64,000 nucleotides of DNA from positions 186,001 through 250,000 of the forward strand of contig NZ_KB905465.1 of NCBI RefSeq assembly GCF_000379465.1, given 5' to 3'. A model generated the notes under the pieces. It saw only the letters and a list, made by a program, of their open reading frames with translations, did no database searches and was not told where the DNA came from. A program made the position numbers and the translations under genes. Shown here one piece after another: positions 20,865 to 29,521 of this stretch. This DNA is from Sciscionella marina DSM 45152. GTDB lineage: Bacteria > Actinomycetota > Actinomycetes > Mycobacteriales > Pseudonocardiaceae. Within the stretch, counting starts at the first letter, position 1. Every line of letters begins with the position of its first letter.

Positions 20865-21851
20865 TCAGAAGCCCTGGGTCAGCAGGGGCCAGGCACGTTT
20901 GAGCTCGTGAATCCAGTAACCCCACATGTGGGTTCCCGGGCCGTAGAAATGCGTCGTGATCGGGATTCCCAGCCGGTTGAGCTTGTTCACGAACATCAAC
21001 GAGTTCGGCAGGGCCGGCATCTCGAACATGTTCAGCCCATTGTCGGTGATCAGGTGCAGCGGACCGGGAAAACCGTTCCCGGTGGAGATGAACAACCGCG
21101 TTCCGCGCAGGTTCTCCGCATTGTCATAGGGGTTGTGCGCCTTCCAGATATCGGCCTGCGCGATCGGATCCCCCCAGAGCGCGTCCTGGTCCTGATCGGT
21201 GCGGAAATTGCCGACGGCGACCCCGAAATCGCCGAACATCGAGCGAATGTTCGGTGTGCCACTGAAGGCCGCGGCCGCCTGGAACATGCCTGGCCGCCGG
21301 GAGGCGTACTCCATCGCGCCGTAGGCACCCGCGGAGAGTCCGGCCACCGCGCGCTTCTGCCCGGCGTGGTAATTGCGCTCCAGAATCTGGCGCATCTCGT
21401 CGAGGTGGAACTTCTCCCAGTCCGGCGGCCCGTATTTGCCGTAATTCCACCAGTCCGAGAAGTTCCCGTTCGCCCCGTCGGTCGGCATCGCGATGAGAAC
21501 GTTCTTGTCCTTCGCGAAGGCGGCGATATCGGTCAGTTCGGTCCAGGCCCGGAAGTCCTTGGGCTCGCAGCACCCGGGAAGCAGATAGAGGACCGGCCAG
21601 GTGCGTGTGGCTTCCGGCGTCCATCCCGGCGGAAGCAGGAGACGCATCCCCACATTCGCGCCCACCGCCGGCGACTGCATGGTCACGTCCAGCATCTGCC
21701 CGTTCGGCTGGCTCTGCTGGACCACCTTCGCGCCGTCATCGGCCGCGCTCAGCGTGCGCGGTGCCGCACCGGCGAAATTGGCCGATCCGATGCACAGCAC
21801 CAAGGCCCCCAGCAGAGCGCACGCGAGCTGCACAGGTCTTCTTGGCTTCAT
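20865..21851 (-). CDS. Secreted antigen 85/esterase D-family alpha/beta hydrolase
   Basis: A signal peptide (residues 1-32, VQLACALLGALVLCIGSANFAGA) precedes a serine hydrolase domain. It has WPVLYLLPGCCEPKDFRAW near the oxyanion region, VAGLSAGAYGAMEYA with the nucleophile serine, and GTHMWGYW with the catalytic histidine. This is the fold of antigen 85 mycolyltransferases and of secreted esterases related to them. Without other mycolate genes in view I call it an esterase. The ATG at 21851 gives a clean signal peptide; the ribosome binding site is weak. It is first in a two-gene unit with the 20255 gene. Confidence 0.82.
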   Translation of the reverse strand: MKPRRPVQLACALLGALVLCIGSANFAGAAPRTLSAADDGAKVVQQSQPNGQMLDVTMQSPAVGANVGMRLLLPPGWTPEATRTWPVLYLLPGCCEPKDFRAWTELTDIAAFAKDKNVLIAMPTDGANGNFSDWWNYGKYGPPDWEKFHLDEMRQILERNYHAGQKRAVAGLSAGAYGAMEYASRRPGMFQAAAAFSGTPNIRSMFGDFGVAVGNFRTDQDQDALWGDPIAQADIWKAHNPYDNAENLRGTRLFISTGNGFPGPLHLITDNGLNMFEMPALPNSLMFVNKLNRLGIPITTHFYGPGTHMWGYWIHELKRAWPLLTQGF

Positions 21852-22027
21852 GGAATCGAACGATAACCCCGTAATCCGCGAGGCTGACCTGAAAACCACC
21901 TGCAACGGGGAACTTTCCGCGGAACCCGTAACGAATCGCGGGGCAAAGCTTTATACGAAAAGCGTTGTGTCGAAACGGTAACCGAAAACGGTGGCCATGA
22001 GTACCCATCGCGATCACCATGGGCCGG

Positions 22028-23497
22028 TCAGACCACGAGCCAGTCCCGCACGGCCACGACCATCGCGGACACATCGGCCTCGGGAACCGCGCGCGCGATA
22101 TGCCCGTCCGGGCGGATGAGCAGTCCCGCGAACGTGTTCGAGGACGGCACCCGGTACACATCGAGGTGCTGCCCGCCGAGTCCCGCGAACGCGCCCGCGG
22201 GCGTGGCATCGGCGATCAGGAACCGGTCCGGCCGCAGCAAGCGGAACACGCTCTCGCCGTCCACCCGCAGATCCGGCACCCGTTCGCCGGTGGTCGCCGT
22301 ACCCGGATAGCGCACATCGAGCCCGGCAAGCCAGAAGGCGAGGGTTTCCCCGGTGCCGCCCGGACCGGTGATCAGGTCCGTGAACAGCTCGCGGAGCGCC
22401 GATCCCGCCGGGGTGAAGGTGGTCATCAGGCCCGACTGGGCCAGGGTGTTGCGCGCCAGCTGGGCGGACTGCCGCGCGCGCTCGCTGTGGTAGTCGTGCT
22501 CGCCCTCGGTGATCGCGGCGGGCGCGCGGCCACCGAGTTCCGCGGCGAGTTTCCACGCGAGGTTGGCGGCGTCCTGAATCCCGGCGTTGAGCCCCTGACC
22601 CCCTGCGGGGAGATGGATGTGTGCGGCGTCCCCGGCGAGGAACACCCGCCCGCTGCGATACCGCTCGGCGCGGCGGGTGCCATCGTTGGCGGTGGACTTC
22701 CAGACCACCTCGCGCAGCCCGAAATCGGTGCCCGCGATGCTGTGCAGGATTTCGCGTAACCCGTGCTCGGTGAGCCCTTCGGACTGGCGTGCGCGGACCT
22801 GTTCCGGGCTCAGTCCCGTATCGCCCGGCCGTGCACCGAACACTCGATGCAGCCCGTCCGGCAGCGGGGTGACACTGATCCATCCGCTCTCGTGCGTCCA
22901 GTGATGCAGCACCTCCGGTGGCGGATCGGCCAGCCGCACATCGGCGACGAACCCGCACAGCGAGGGCAGCGTCCCGGGGTATTCGATCCCGGCGCAGCCA
23001 CGGACCACGCTGCGCGCACCGTCCGCACCGAGCACGTACCGAGCCTCGTGTACCCGCGCACCGGCATGCACCCGAACACCGTCCGCGTGCTGTTCGACCG
23101 CGGTGACCTCATGCGTATAGCGCACATCCACCCCGTGCGCGGACAGGTGCCCGGCGAGTACCGCTTCGGTGCGGTGCTGGCCGAGCATGAGCACGAACGG
23201 ATAGGGCGTCGGCAGTTCGCGGTAGTCCAGCAGTTCCGGCAGCACGGCGAAGTGCACCCGTCCGGTCGGCCGCCCGAGCGCGAGAAGCTCGTCGGTGACC
23301 GTGTGCCCGGTGTCCATCCGGATCGCGTCCAGCAGCTCGAGGGTTCGCGGATGAATGGTCGTCGCCTTGCCCTGGGCTTGCCGCGGCCCCGCCGGACCGC
23401 GCTCCAGGACACGCACCGCTAGCCCGGCCGCGTCCAGCAGCGCGGCCGCGGTCATCCCGACCGGTCCGGCACCGACGACGATGACCTCGGGATTCAC
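22028..23497 (-). CDS. FAD-dependent aromatic monooxygenase (PheA/TfdB type)
   Basis: The 489-residue protein is a single-component flavin hydroxylase. Motifs are the FAD-binding VIVVGAGPVGMTAAALLDAAGL at the start, the DG motif as LGADGARSVVR, and GDAAHIHLPAGGQGLNAGIQDAANLAWKLA near residue 290. The C-terminal thioredoxin-like tail contains RPDGHIARAV. The substrate is probably an aromatic compound or polyketide-like ring. The GTG at 23497 overlaps the upstream membrane-protein gene by 4 bases. The pair is divergent from a MarR gene, which probably controls it in response to an aromatic ligand. Confidence 0.87.
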   Translation of the reverse strand: MNPEVIVVGAGPVGMTAAALLDAAGLAVRVLERGPAGPRQAQGKATTIHPRTLELLDAIRMDTGHTVTDELLALGRPTGRVHFAVLPELLDYRELPTPYPFVLMLGQHRTEAVLAGHLSAHGVDVRYTHEVTAVEQHADGVRVHAGARVHEARYVLGADGARSVVRGCAGIEYPGTLPSLCGFVADVRLADPPPEVLHHWTHESGWISVTPLPDGLHRVFGARPGDTGLSPEQVRARQSEGLTEHGLREILHSIAGTDFGLREVVWKSTANDGTRRAERYRSGRVFLAGDAAHIHLPAGGQGLNAGIQDAANLAWKLAAELGGRAPAAITEGEHDYHSERARQSAQLARNTLAQSGLMTTFTPAGSALRELFTDLITGPGGTGETLAFWLAGLDVRYPGTATTGERVPDLRVDGESVFRLLRPDRFLIADATPAGAFAGLGGQHLDVYRVPSSNTFAGLLIRPDGHIARAVPEADVSAMVVAVRDWLVV

Positions 23498-23889
23498 TCG
23501 CCACGCCCCGGACGGAGCAGCCACATCCCGGTGGCGAGCCCGGTGGTCGATGCGATGTGCACGGTCAGCGCCTTCCGGTTCGGTGCCCATGTGCCCGCGG
23601 TCGGCCCTCCGGACCACATCGCGGCGACGAATCCGCCCGTGATGCTGACCATCGCGGCCCACATCCGCCGATCCCGGTGCTCGGTGAGCAGGCCGATCCC
23701 GAGCGCCCCGAAGGCACCGAGAGTGATCAGGGCTTCGCGCGCCATGTGGTACTGCACGTGCCCTGCCCCGTGCCGAGCTTCGGGCGCGCGGTAACTGCTG
23801 TCCCGGATATGCGTGACGGTCTGCCACACCGAGGGTGCCGCTGCCGCCAGTCCGAGCACCGAGGTGGCCAGTCCGATTCGCTTCCGCAT
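23494..23889 (-). CDS. Small four-helix membrane protein
   Basis: The 131-residue protein has about four hydrophobic helices (IGLATSVLGLAAAA, EALITLGAFGALGIGLL, MWAAMVSITGGFVAAMW and VHIASTTGLATGMWLL). I cannot name its family with confidence; it resembles small uncharacterised actinobacterial membrane proteins. GGAG lies 9 bases before the ATG at 23889; an ATG at 23898 is the alternative. It is translationally coupled to the flavin monooxygenase downstream and divergent from marR. Confidence 0.72.
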   Translation of the reverse strand: MRKRIGLATSVLGLAAAAPSVWQTVTHIRDSSYRAPEARHGAGHVQYHMAREALITLGAFGALGIGLLTEHRDRRMWAAMVSITGGFVAAMWSGGPTAGTWAPNRKALTVHIASTTGLATGMWLLRPGRGE

Positions 23890-23905
23890 CGTCACCATCT
23901 CCAAT

Positions 23906-23933
23906 ACGTTAAGCTCAAGAAGATGAACGTTAA
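23906..23933. promoter_or_regulatory. Two ACGTTAA direct repeats in the marR/monooxygenase divergent region
   Basis: ACGTTAA occurs at 23906-23912 and again at 23927-23933, exactly 21 bases (two helical turns) apart, in the only A/T-rich stretch of the divergent spacer. This is a plausible MarR operator covering both promoters. No binding evidence exists. Confidence 0.4.
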
Positions 23934-23975
23934 TATAATGAGCCTTCGTGTTCCGGTCAACGCCTGTTACTCTTC

Positions 23976-24494
23976 GTGGCTGTGACCTCCGGAACCGATC
24001 GCGACATGATCGACGCGCTGATCGAGGCCATCTCGGCCCCGCACGAGGCCGGGACACTCGAAGCCAAGGCGCTCAGCTATCGCATGCGCCGCATCGCGCA
24101 CCATCTGGAAACCCGGATGCGGCGCGAACTCGCCCCGCAGGGCATCGAACTGTGGGAACTGGAGATGCTGGCCTGCCTGCGCCGGGCCGAACCCGGTTGC
24201 CGGCTCAGCGCCGGTGAACTGATGCGGCAGCTGCAGTTGACCTCGGGCGCGGTCACCAACCGGGTGTCCCGCCTCGCCGCCAAAGGATGGGTCACGCGCG
24301 AGGTGGACGAGGCCGACCGGCGCAGCGTGAGCGTCGTGCTCACCGAGGAAGGAAGGGGCCGCGCCAAGGCGGTGTTCGGTGGGAAGACCGAGACCGAACG
24401 CGAGGTCTTCTCCCCGCTCAGCCGGGAACGGCAGCGCCGGATCAACGAGGACCTGCGCACCCTGCTGCTCGCGCTGGAGGGCCCCGTGGCGTGA
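23976..24494 (+). CDS. MarR family transcriptional regulator
   Basis: The protein has 172 residues with the MarR winged helix: LWELEMLACLRRAEPGCRLSAGELMRQLQLTSGAVTNRVSRLAAKGWVTREVDEADRRSVSVVLTEEGR (residues about 57-125). The start is a GTG at 23976, or the GTG at 23982. Divergent position and the shared spacer point to control of the monooxygenase pair and of itself. Confidence 0.87.
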   Translation: MAVTSGTDRDMIDALIEAISAPHEAGTLEAKALSYRMRRIAHHLETRMRRELAPQGIELWELEMLACLRRAEPGCRLSAGELMRQLQLTSGAVTNRVSRLAAKGWVTREVDEADRRSVSVVLTEEGRGRAKAVFGGKTETEREVFSPLSRERQRRINEDLRTLLLALEGPVA

Positions 24495-24669
24495 CGGCGA
24501 CGCCCCGCGGGCCGACCGTGCCCGGTGCCACACGGGGGCACGCCACATCGGCGTGCTGTTGCGGGGATCTCACCACCCGGTTTAGCCTCGATATGCGCAG
24601 GATATCGGGATATCACTGCCGCAGGACATCGAAGCGCGGGCACCGCGTATTCGAACCGGGAGCGCAACG

Positions 24670-26274
24670 ATGAGCTCACTGACCACCCCGACGAAAACCG
24701 CCGGAGTCGCGCTGAAGCAGGCGAGCAAGGCCGCCGACGAGCTGGACAGCCGCCTGCGGTTCGCGGCGGGCATCCGCCGCCAGTTGAACAAGGTCTTCCC
24801 CACGCACTGGTCGTTCATGCTCGGGGAAATAGCGCTGTACTCGTTCATCGTGCTGCTGCTTTCCGGCACGTATCTGGCGCTGTTCTTCGACCCCTCGATG
24901 CAGGAGGTCACCTACAACGGCTCGTTCGCGAATCTGCACGGTGTGGAGATGTCGCGGGCCTACGAATCCACCCTGAACATCAGCTTCGATGTGCGCGGCG
25001 GCCTGTTCGTGCGGCAGCTGCACCACTGGGCGGCACTGTTGTTCGTGGCGGCGATGGTGGCGCACCTGTGCCGGATCTTCTTCACCGGCGCGTTCCGCAG
25101 GCCACGCGAGACGAACTGGTTCGTGGGCGCGTTACTGCTCGTGCTCGGGATGTTCGAAGGCTACTTCGGCTACGGCCTCCCCGACGATCTGCTCTCCGGG
25201 ATCGGTATCCGGGCGGCCATGTCCGGCGGAATTCTCAGCGTTCCGCTGATCGGTACCTGGTTGCACTGGCTGATCTTCGGTTCGGAATTCCCGGGTAACG
25301 AGCTCATTCCGCGGCTCTATACCATTCACATCCTCATTCTTCCGGGAATTCTTCTCGGCCTGATCGCGGTACATCTCGCGGTGGTCTGGTACCAGAAACA
25401 CACCCAGTTCCCCGGGGTGCGCCGCAAGGAGAGCAACGTGGTCGGCGTGCGCATCATGCCCGTGTTCGCCGCGAAAGCCGGGGCCTTCTTCGCGGTCGTG
25501 CTCGGACTGCTCGCCGTGATCAGCGGCATCTTCCAGATCAACCCGATCTGGAATCTCGGCCCGTATTCGACCGGGAAGGTCTCCGCCGGGGTGCAACCGG
25601 ACTGGTACATGGGCTGGACCGACGGACTGATCAGGTTGTGGCCGGACTGGGAGATCTATCTCGGCAATTACACGGTTCCCGCGGTTTTCTTCCCGCTCAT
25701 GGCCTTCGGTGTGATCATCACGCTGACGATCATGTATCCGGTCATCGAACGCAAATTCAGCAAGGACACGGCACACCACAATGTGCTGCAGCGGCCGCGG
25801 GATGTGCCGGTGCGGACCGGCCTCGGGGCGCTCGCGCTCACGTTCTACGCGGTGATGTTCATTTCCTGCGCGAACGACATCATCGCATTCAAGTTCGACA
25901 TCTCGCTGAACGCGATGACCTGGGGCGGGCGCATTCTGCTGCTGATCGGGCCGCCGATCGCCTACTACGTGACCTATCGGATCTGCCTCGGTCTGCAGCG
26001 TTCCGACCGCGCGATACTCGAGCACGGGATCGAGACCGGGATCATCAAACGGTTGCCACACGGCGAGTTCATCGAGGTGCACCAGCCACTGGGCGGAGCC
26101 GATGAGCACGGGCACGCGATCCCGCTCGAATACCAGGGCGCCTCGGTGCCGAAGAAGATGAACGAGCTCGGCTACACCGGTCGCGGAATGTCCGGGATCT
26201 GGCGCGCGGCCGACCCGCCCGAGGAGATCGAGGCACTCGAGAATGCGCGGCAGGACCAGCACGAACCGCACTGA
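24670..26274 (+). CDS. qcrB: Cytochrome b subunit of a bc1-type complex, orphan copy
   Basis: The 534-residue protein is an actinobacterial QcrB. The first heme region reads [36 protein letters not shown], with the paired histidines, and the second set lies in [28 protein letters not shown]. The quinol-side GLPDDLLSG segment and the long C-terminal hydrophilic tail (from about residue 425) of the actinobacterial type are present. QcrB is normally encoded as qcrC-qcrA-qcrB beside ctaE; here there is no cytochrome c or Rieske gene. This is probably a second copy that could join the standard complex or confer altered quinol-site properties. GGGAG precedes the ATG. Confidence 0.9.
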   Translation: MSSLTTPTKTAGVALKQASKAADELDSRLRFAAGIRRQLNKVFPTHWSFMLGEIALYSFIVLLLSGTYLALFFDPSMQEVTYNGSFANLHGVEMSRAYESTLNISFDVRGGLFVRQLHHWAALLFVAAMVAHLCRIFFTGAFRRPRETNWFVGALLLVLGMFEGYFGYGLPDDLLSGIGIRAAMSGGILSVPLIGTWLHWLIFGSEFPGNELIPRLYTIHILILPGILLGLIAVHLAVVWYQKHTQFPGVRRKESNVVGVRIMPVFAAKAGAFFAVVLGLLAVISGIFQINPIWNLGPYSTGKVSAGVQPDWYMGWTDGLIRLWPDWEIYLGNYTVPAVFFPLMAFGVIITLTIMYPVIERKFSKDTAHHNVLQRPRDVPVRTGLGALALTFYAVMFISCANDIIAFKFDISLNAMTWGGRILLLIGPPIAYYVTYRICLGLQRSDRAILEHGIETGIIKRLPHGEFIEVHQPLGGADEHGHAIPLEYQGASVPKKMNELGYTGRGMSGIWRAADPPEEIEALENARQDQHEPH

Positions 26275-26279
26275 CCGGA

Positions 26280-27314
26280 TCAGCGCTGCGTCAAGGGCCT
26301 CCTGCGCAGTGCGGCATCCGTGAGATGCGGCGGGGTGTAGTCGGTGTCTCCGGGATTGAGGTCCGTCGCGGGAGCCACGATCGCGTCGATCCGGTCGAGC
26401 ACGTCATCGGCCAGCTGGATCTCCGCCGCGGCGAGCAGATCATCGAGCTGGGCACCGGTGCGCGGCCCGAGGATCACCGAGGACACATCCGCGTGGCTCG
26501 CCGCGAACGCGAGCGCGAGATGGGTCAGCGAGATCCCGGTATCCGTGGCGAGGGCCAGCAGTCGTTCCACCGTCTCGAGTTTGCGCCGGTTCCCGGGAAG
26601 CTCCAGATCGAACTTGTGCGCGATCAGTTCCCGGAATCCGCTGATCTCGATCCGCTCATCACGAATGCGGCCGGTGAGCCATCCGCTGTTGAGCGGGCTC
26701 CAGGTGAGCACCCCGAGGCCGTATTCGCGCGCTGTGGGCAGCACGTCGCGCTCGATCCCGCGCACGAAGATCGAATACGGCGGCTGCTCGCTGCGGAACG
26801 AGATGTGGTTGCGCTCGTGTGCCACCCATTGGGCCCGCACCAGCTGCGCGGCGGAGAAATCCGAGGAACCGATCGCCATGATCTTGCCCGCCCGCACGAG
26901 ATCGGAGAGCACCGACAGGGTTTCGTCGATATCGGTGTCCGGGTCCGGGCGGTGGATCTGGTAGAGGTCGATCCGGTCCGTACCGAGCCTGCGCAGGCTG
27001 TCTTCCACCGCCCTGGTGATCCAGCGGCGAGAATTCCCGCTGTAGTTCGGGTCCTCCCCCATCGGAAAATGCCCCTTGGTGGCCAGCACGACGTCATCAC
27101 GCCTGTCCCGGATCGCCGCGCCGACGAGCCGTTCCGCCTCCCCACCTGAGTACATGTCCGCGGTGTCCACGAGATTGATACCGGCATCGAGCGCGGTGTT
27201 GATCAGCCTGGCGACCTCCGCGGGCTCATCGTTGCCCCACGGCCCGAGATGCATCGTGCCCAGCGCGTATTTACTCACCGAGATCCCGGTCTTGCCGAGG
27301 TTCCTGCGCAGCAT
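26280..27314 (-). CDS. Aldo-keto reductase
   Basis: The 344-residue TIM-barrel enzyme reduces carbonyl groups with NADPH. The catalytic Asp and Tyr are in NLVDTADMYSGGEAERLVG, the Lys in VLATKGHF and the His in DLYQIHRPDPDTD. The C-terminal cofactor segment is SSVILGPRTGAQLDD. GTGGGGATC precedes the ATG at 27314. It lies downstream of a MerR gene on the same strand, with a 14-base tandem repeat in the 76-base gap. MerR-type control of aldo-keto reductases in response to reactive aldehydes is a known theme, so a detoxification role is likely. Confidence 0.88.
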   Translation of the reverse strand: MLRRNLGKTGISVSKYALGTMHLGPWGNDEPAEVARLINTALDAGINLVDTADMYSGGEAERLVGAAIRDRRDDVVLATKGHFPMGEDPNYSGNSRRWITRAVEDSLRRLGTDRIDLYQIHRPDPDTDIDETLSVLSDLVRAGKIMAIGSSDFSAAQLVRAQWVAHERNHISFRSEQPPYSIFVRGIERDVLPTAREYGLGVLTWSPLNSGWLTGRIRDERIEISGFRELIAHKFDLELPGNRRKLETVERLLALATDTGISLTHLALAFAASHADVSSVILGPRTGAQLDDLLAAAEIQLADDVLDRIDAIVAPATDLNPGDTDYTPPHLTDAALRRRPLTQR

Positions 27315-27323
27315 GATCCCCAC

Positions 27324-27351
27324 TTTTCTTTGCAGAATTTTCTTTGCAGAA
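27324..27351 (-). repeat. Exact 14-base tandem repeat between merR and the aldo-keto reductase gene
   Basis: TTTTCTTTGCAGAA occurs twice back to back (27324-27337 and 27338-27351). It lies directly upstream of the reductase ribosome binding site in an A/T-rich pocket, and may be a regulator site or part of a leader. Confidence 0.8.
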
Positions 27352-27390
27352 CTATTTCTGTAACCAGCCGCCCGCTGTTTCGCCGCCCGG

Positions 27391-27834
27391 TCAGCCGCGG
27401 CGCTGCAGCTCGGCCGTCCGCACCGAGACCGGTGCGCCCTCGCAATCCAGACCAGCCTCGATCAGCTCGCCGTAGTGCCCGATCTTGTGCTCCACCGTCG
27501 CGAGATCCGCGCGCAATTGCGCCATCTGGTCCAGGATCCGGTCCCGCTGCTCGGTCAGCAGTGTCATCCGCTTCCCATGCGTGGAGGCGCCCCGGCGCAC
27601 CAGAGTCACGAATTCCCGCACCCGGGCCACCGGCATCCCGGTGCGCCGGAGACAGACGATCAGCCGGACGAAGCCCACCTCCGCCGCCGAATACCGGCGC
27701 CTGCCATCGCTGCCCCGGTGCACCGGCGGCACCAGACCCTCGCGCTCATACCAGCGCAGGGTCTCCATGCTCAGCCCCGTCTGCTCCGCGACATCCCGGA
27801 TACCGAACATCGCCGCCTGTGCGCTCCCAGCCAT
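27391..27834 (-). CDS. MerR family transcriptional regulator
   Basis: The 147-residue protein has the MerR helix-turn-helix MFGIRDVAEQTGLSMETLRWYEREGLVPPVHRGSDGRRRYSAAEVGFVRLIVCLRRTGMPV. It is followed by a coiled-coil dimer helix (LTEQRDRILDQMAQLRADLATVEHKIGHYGELI) and a short tail with a single cysteine (GLDCEGAPV). The promoter upstream places the transcript start at or within a base or two of the ATG at 27834, so the mRNA is probably leaderless and this start is preferred over the ATG at 27810. Likely targets are its own promoter and the downstream reductase. Confidence 0.86.
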   Translation of the reverse strand: MAGSAQAAMFGIRDVAEQTGLSMETLRWYEREGLVPPVHRGSDGRRRYSAAEVGFVRLIVCLRRTGMPVARVREFVTLVRRGASTHGKRMTLLTEQRDRILDQMAQLRADLATVEHKIGHYGELIEAGLDCEGAPVSVRTAELQRRG

Positions 27835-27840
27835 GCGGCA

Positions 27841-27871
27841 ACCGTAGGCGCTGGAGCCCACTCCAACACAA
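27841..27871 (-). promoter_or_regulatory. MerR-type promoter with 19-base spacer and operator
   Basis: Read on the minus strand, TTGTGT (27871-27866) and TACGGT (27846-27841) are separated by exactly 19 bases. The spacer contains the inverted repeat TGGAG-TGGG-CTCCA. A stretched spacer with a dyad between the two hexamers is the hallmark of MerR-controlled promoters. It drives merR itself and probably the reductase behind it. Confidence 0.75.
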
Positions 27872-27943
27872 CATCGCAGGTCATGACTGCCTGATTGGTG
27901 CACCTCTTGATATCGGGCCAAGTGGAGATCCGATACTGCCCGC

Positions 27944-28378
27944 ATGACTCCCCCGCTTCCGAACCCGCCGGAGACCGCCGCCGCACAGCAGGCCGACCTC
28001 ACCTCGATCCGCGCCATCGTCACGGATCTGGAAACGGCACTGAACACCGCCGACACCGAATTGATGAGCACCCATTTCGCCGCGAATGCGATCGTGATCG
28101 AGGCAACCGGGACCGTGCTCAGCGGACGGGCCGCACTGCGCGAGCGATATCAGCGCGGATTCGCGGCCGAGCTACGCGGGATGCACGCCCGCTATACGCT
28201 CACCGAGCCGATCTTCGTCCGCCCCGATGTCGCACTCGTGTACCAGCGCGCGCATGCGGTCGACGCCGCCGGCGAACCACTCGAACTCGACCACACCATG
28301 ATCACGTCATACGTCCTGGTCAATGAGGAGGGCCGATGGTGGATTCGCGCGCGCCAGGACACTCTCGCGTCGACCTGA
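27944..28378 (+). CDS. SgcJ/EcaC-type SnoaL-like (NTF2 fold) protein
   Basis: The 144-residue protein has the NTF2-like cone fold pattern: IRAIVTDLETALNTADTELMSTHFAANAIVIEATGTVLSGRAALRERYQRGF, then ARYTLTEPIFVRPDVALVYQRAHAV and SYVLVNEEGRWWIRARQDT. These small proteins are uncharacterised or act on diverse ligands. The gene is divergent from merR, so the MerR dyad might also affect it. Confidence 0.78.
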   Translation: MTPPLPNPPETAAAQQADLTSIRAIVTDLETALNTADTELMSTHFAANAIVIEATGTVLSGRAALRERYQRGFAAELRGMHARYTLTEPIFVRPDVALVYQRAHAVDAAGEPLELDHTMITSYVLVNEEGRWWIRARQDTLAST

Positions 28379-28433
28379 ACGATCCGCTCATCACCCACTG
28401 CTCTACGCCCACACCGCGGTAGGGTTCGCGAAC

Positions 28434-28868
28434 ATGACGAGGAGCGCACTGCCGGACCTCGGGACGCCGTTCGGCGAGCGGGTACGGCGCCGGTTACACG
28501 AGGAACAGCTCATCTGGATCACAACAGTCGGAAAGGACGGCACCCCGCAGTCGAACCCGGTCGGCTTCCTGCTCCAGGACAACGACTCGATCCTGATCTA
28601 CAACGACGCTCGAGCGAACCGGCTCGACCATGTCATCGACCGGCCCCGGGTCTGTCTGCACTTCGAGACCGACGGCGACCCCGGCAACGTCGTCGTCTTC
28701 ACCGGAACCGCACACCGCGCCCAGGACATTCCCCTGCCGCACGAGAATCCGGCATGGCTTGCCAAACACGGCGACAACGCAGCGAGGGCGTTCGGCAGCG
28801 TAGAGAAATTCAGCGAACGATTCCCAGTACCGTTGCGAGTCGAGATCACCCGCACACGTGGAGTGTGA
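28434..28868 (+). CDS. PPOX-class flavin/F420-binding protein (Rv3369-like family)
   Basis: The 144-residue split beta-barrel protein reads LIWITTVGKDGTPQSNPVGFLLQDNDSILIYNDARANRLDHVIDRPRVCLHFETDGDPGNVVVFTGTAHRAQD. This is the pyridoxamine-phosphate-oxidase-like fold of actinobacterial F420- or FMN-dependent enzymes. The C-terminal part PVPLRVEITRTRGV fits the small TIGR03667-type group. Substrate unknown. It starts 55 bases after the SnoaL-like gene and may be co-transcribed. Confidence 0.8.
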   Translation: MTRSALPDLGTPFGERVRRRLHEEQLIWITTVGKDGTPQSNPVGFLLQDNDSILIYNDARANRLDHVIDRPRVCLHFETDGDPGNVVVFTGTAHRAQDIPLPHENPAWLAKHGDNAARAFGSVEKFSERFPVPLRVEITRTRGV

Positions 28869-28885
28869 CAGCGGAGCGAGCTCGG

Positions 28886-29044
28886 CTACTTCCCGCCCCG
28901 AACCCGCCGGAACAGCGAGCGGACCCAGCCCCAGAATCGGCGGCGAATCTCGTCCGAACGCTGGAGCCGATCCCGGTCGAGTCCGGACTCCATTTGCTGT
29001 TGCTGAACGAACCGCTTCGCGCTCTCCTCATTCCGGGTATTCAC
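28886..29044 (-). CDS. Small basic hypothetical protein
   Basis: A 52-residue open frame starts at a GTG with GGTGGAAG 7 bases upstream. It encodes a polar helix (ESAKRFVQQQQMESGLDRDR) followed by a Trp/Arg-rich amphipathic tail (IRRRFWGWVRSLFRRVRGGK). The tail could bind membrane or nucleic acid. I recognise no family, and it may not be a gene. Confidence 0.35.
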   Translation of the reverse strand: MNTRNEESAKRFVQQQQMESGLDRDRLQRSDEIRRRFWGWVRSLFRRVRGGK

Positions 29045-29142
29045 CCACGAACTTCCACCTCCACCGAGGTACACCGATACCACCTATTCCCAGATTTCCG
29101 GGTCAATGGTCCATCAAAAACAGAATCGACAATGATGCGCAC

Positions 29143-29349
29143 TCAGCGTGGCGAGTCGTAGGGATCCGAACCACGCGCATGGAAACGGGCGACCATGCGA
29201 CTCCACCACGACCCGCGCGCCTGCCGGACACGCTGCACCTCCGCCTTCCGCGAAGCCTGCTCAGACGTGACCCGCTCGTTCGGCCGTACATGCCGCTCAC
29301 CGCGGCGACCCGACACCTGATGAAACTGTCCTGATCCGTAGAACATCAT
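29143..29349 (-). CDS. Small basic hypothetical protein
   Basis: A 68-residue open frame begins ATG ATG directly behind GGGAGG, one of the better ribosome binding sites in the region, and follows an A/T-richer spacer that could hold a promoter. The protein is Arg/Gln-rich (ERVTSEQASRKAEVQRVRQAR) and has a tryptophan pair and basic tail (GSWWSRMVARFHARG). No family recognised. It and the 28886 frame share a helix-then-Trp/Arg-tail layout and may form one transcript. Confidence 0.45.
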   Translation of the reverse strand: MMFYGSGQFHQVSGRRGERHVRPNERVTSEQASRKAEVQRVRQARGSWWSRMVARFHARGSDPYDSPR

Positions 29350-29521
29350 CGCCTCCCAGGTTGAGCCTGTCATTTTACTATGGACAGCAAAGCGAATCGA
29401 ACTTCGCAATCCACCCGAACCGTGTTCCGAGAGCCAACGCATGACCAGCACAGACGCGGGCACTACCGCGACTACGCGATCCCGGTCTCCGCAGGTCGCC
29501 CGCTCGCATTAGGGTGCCGCT

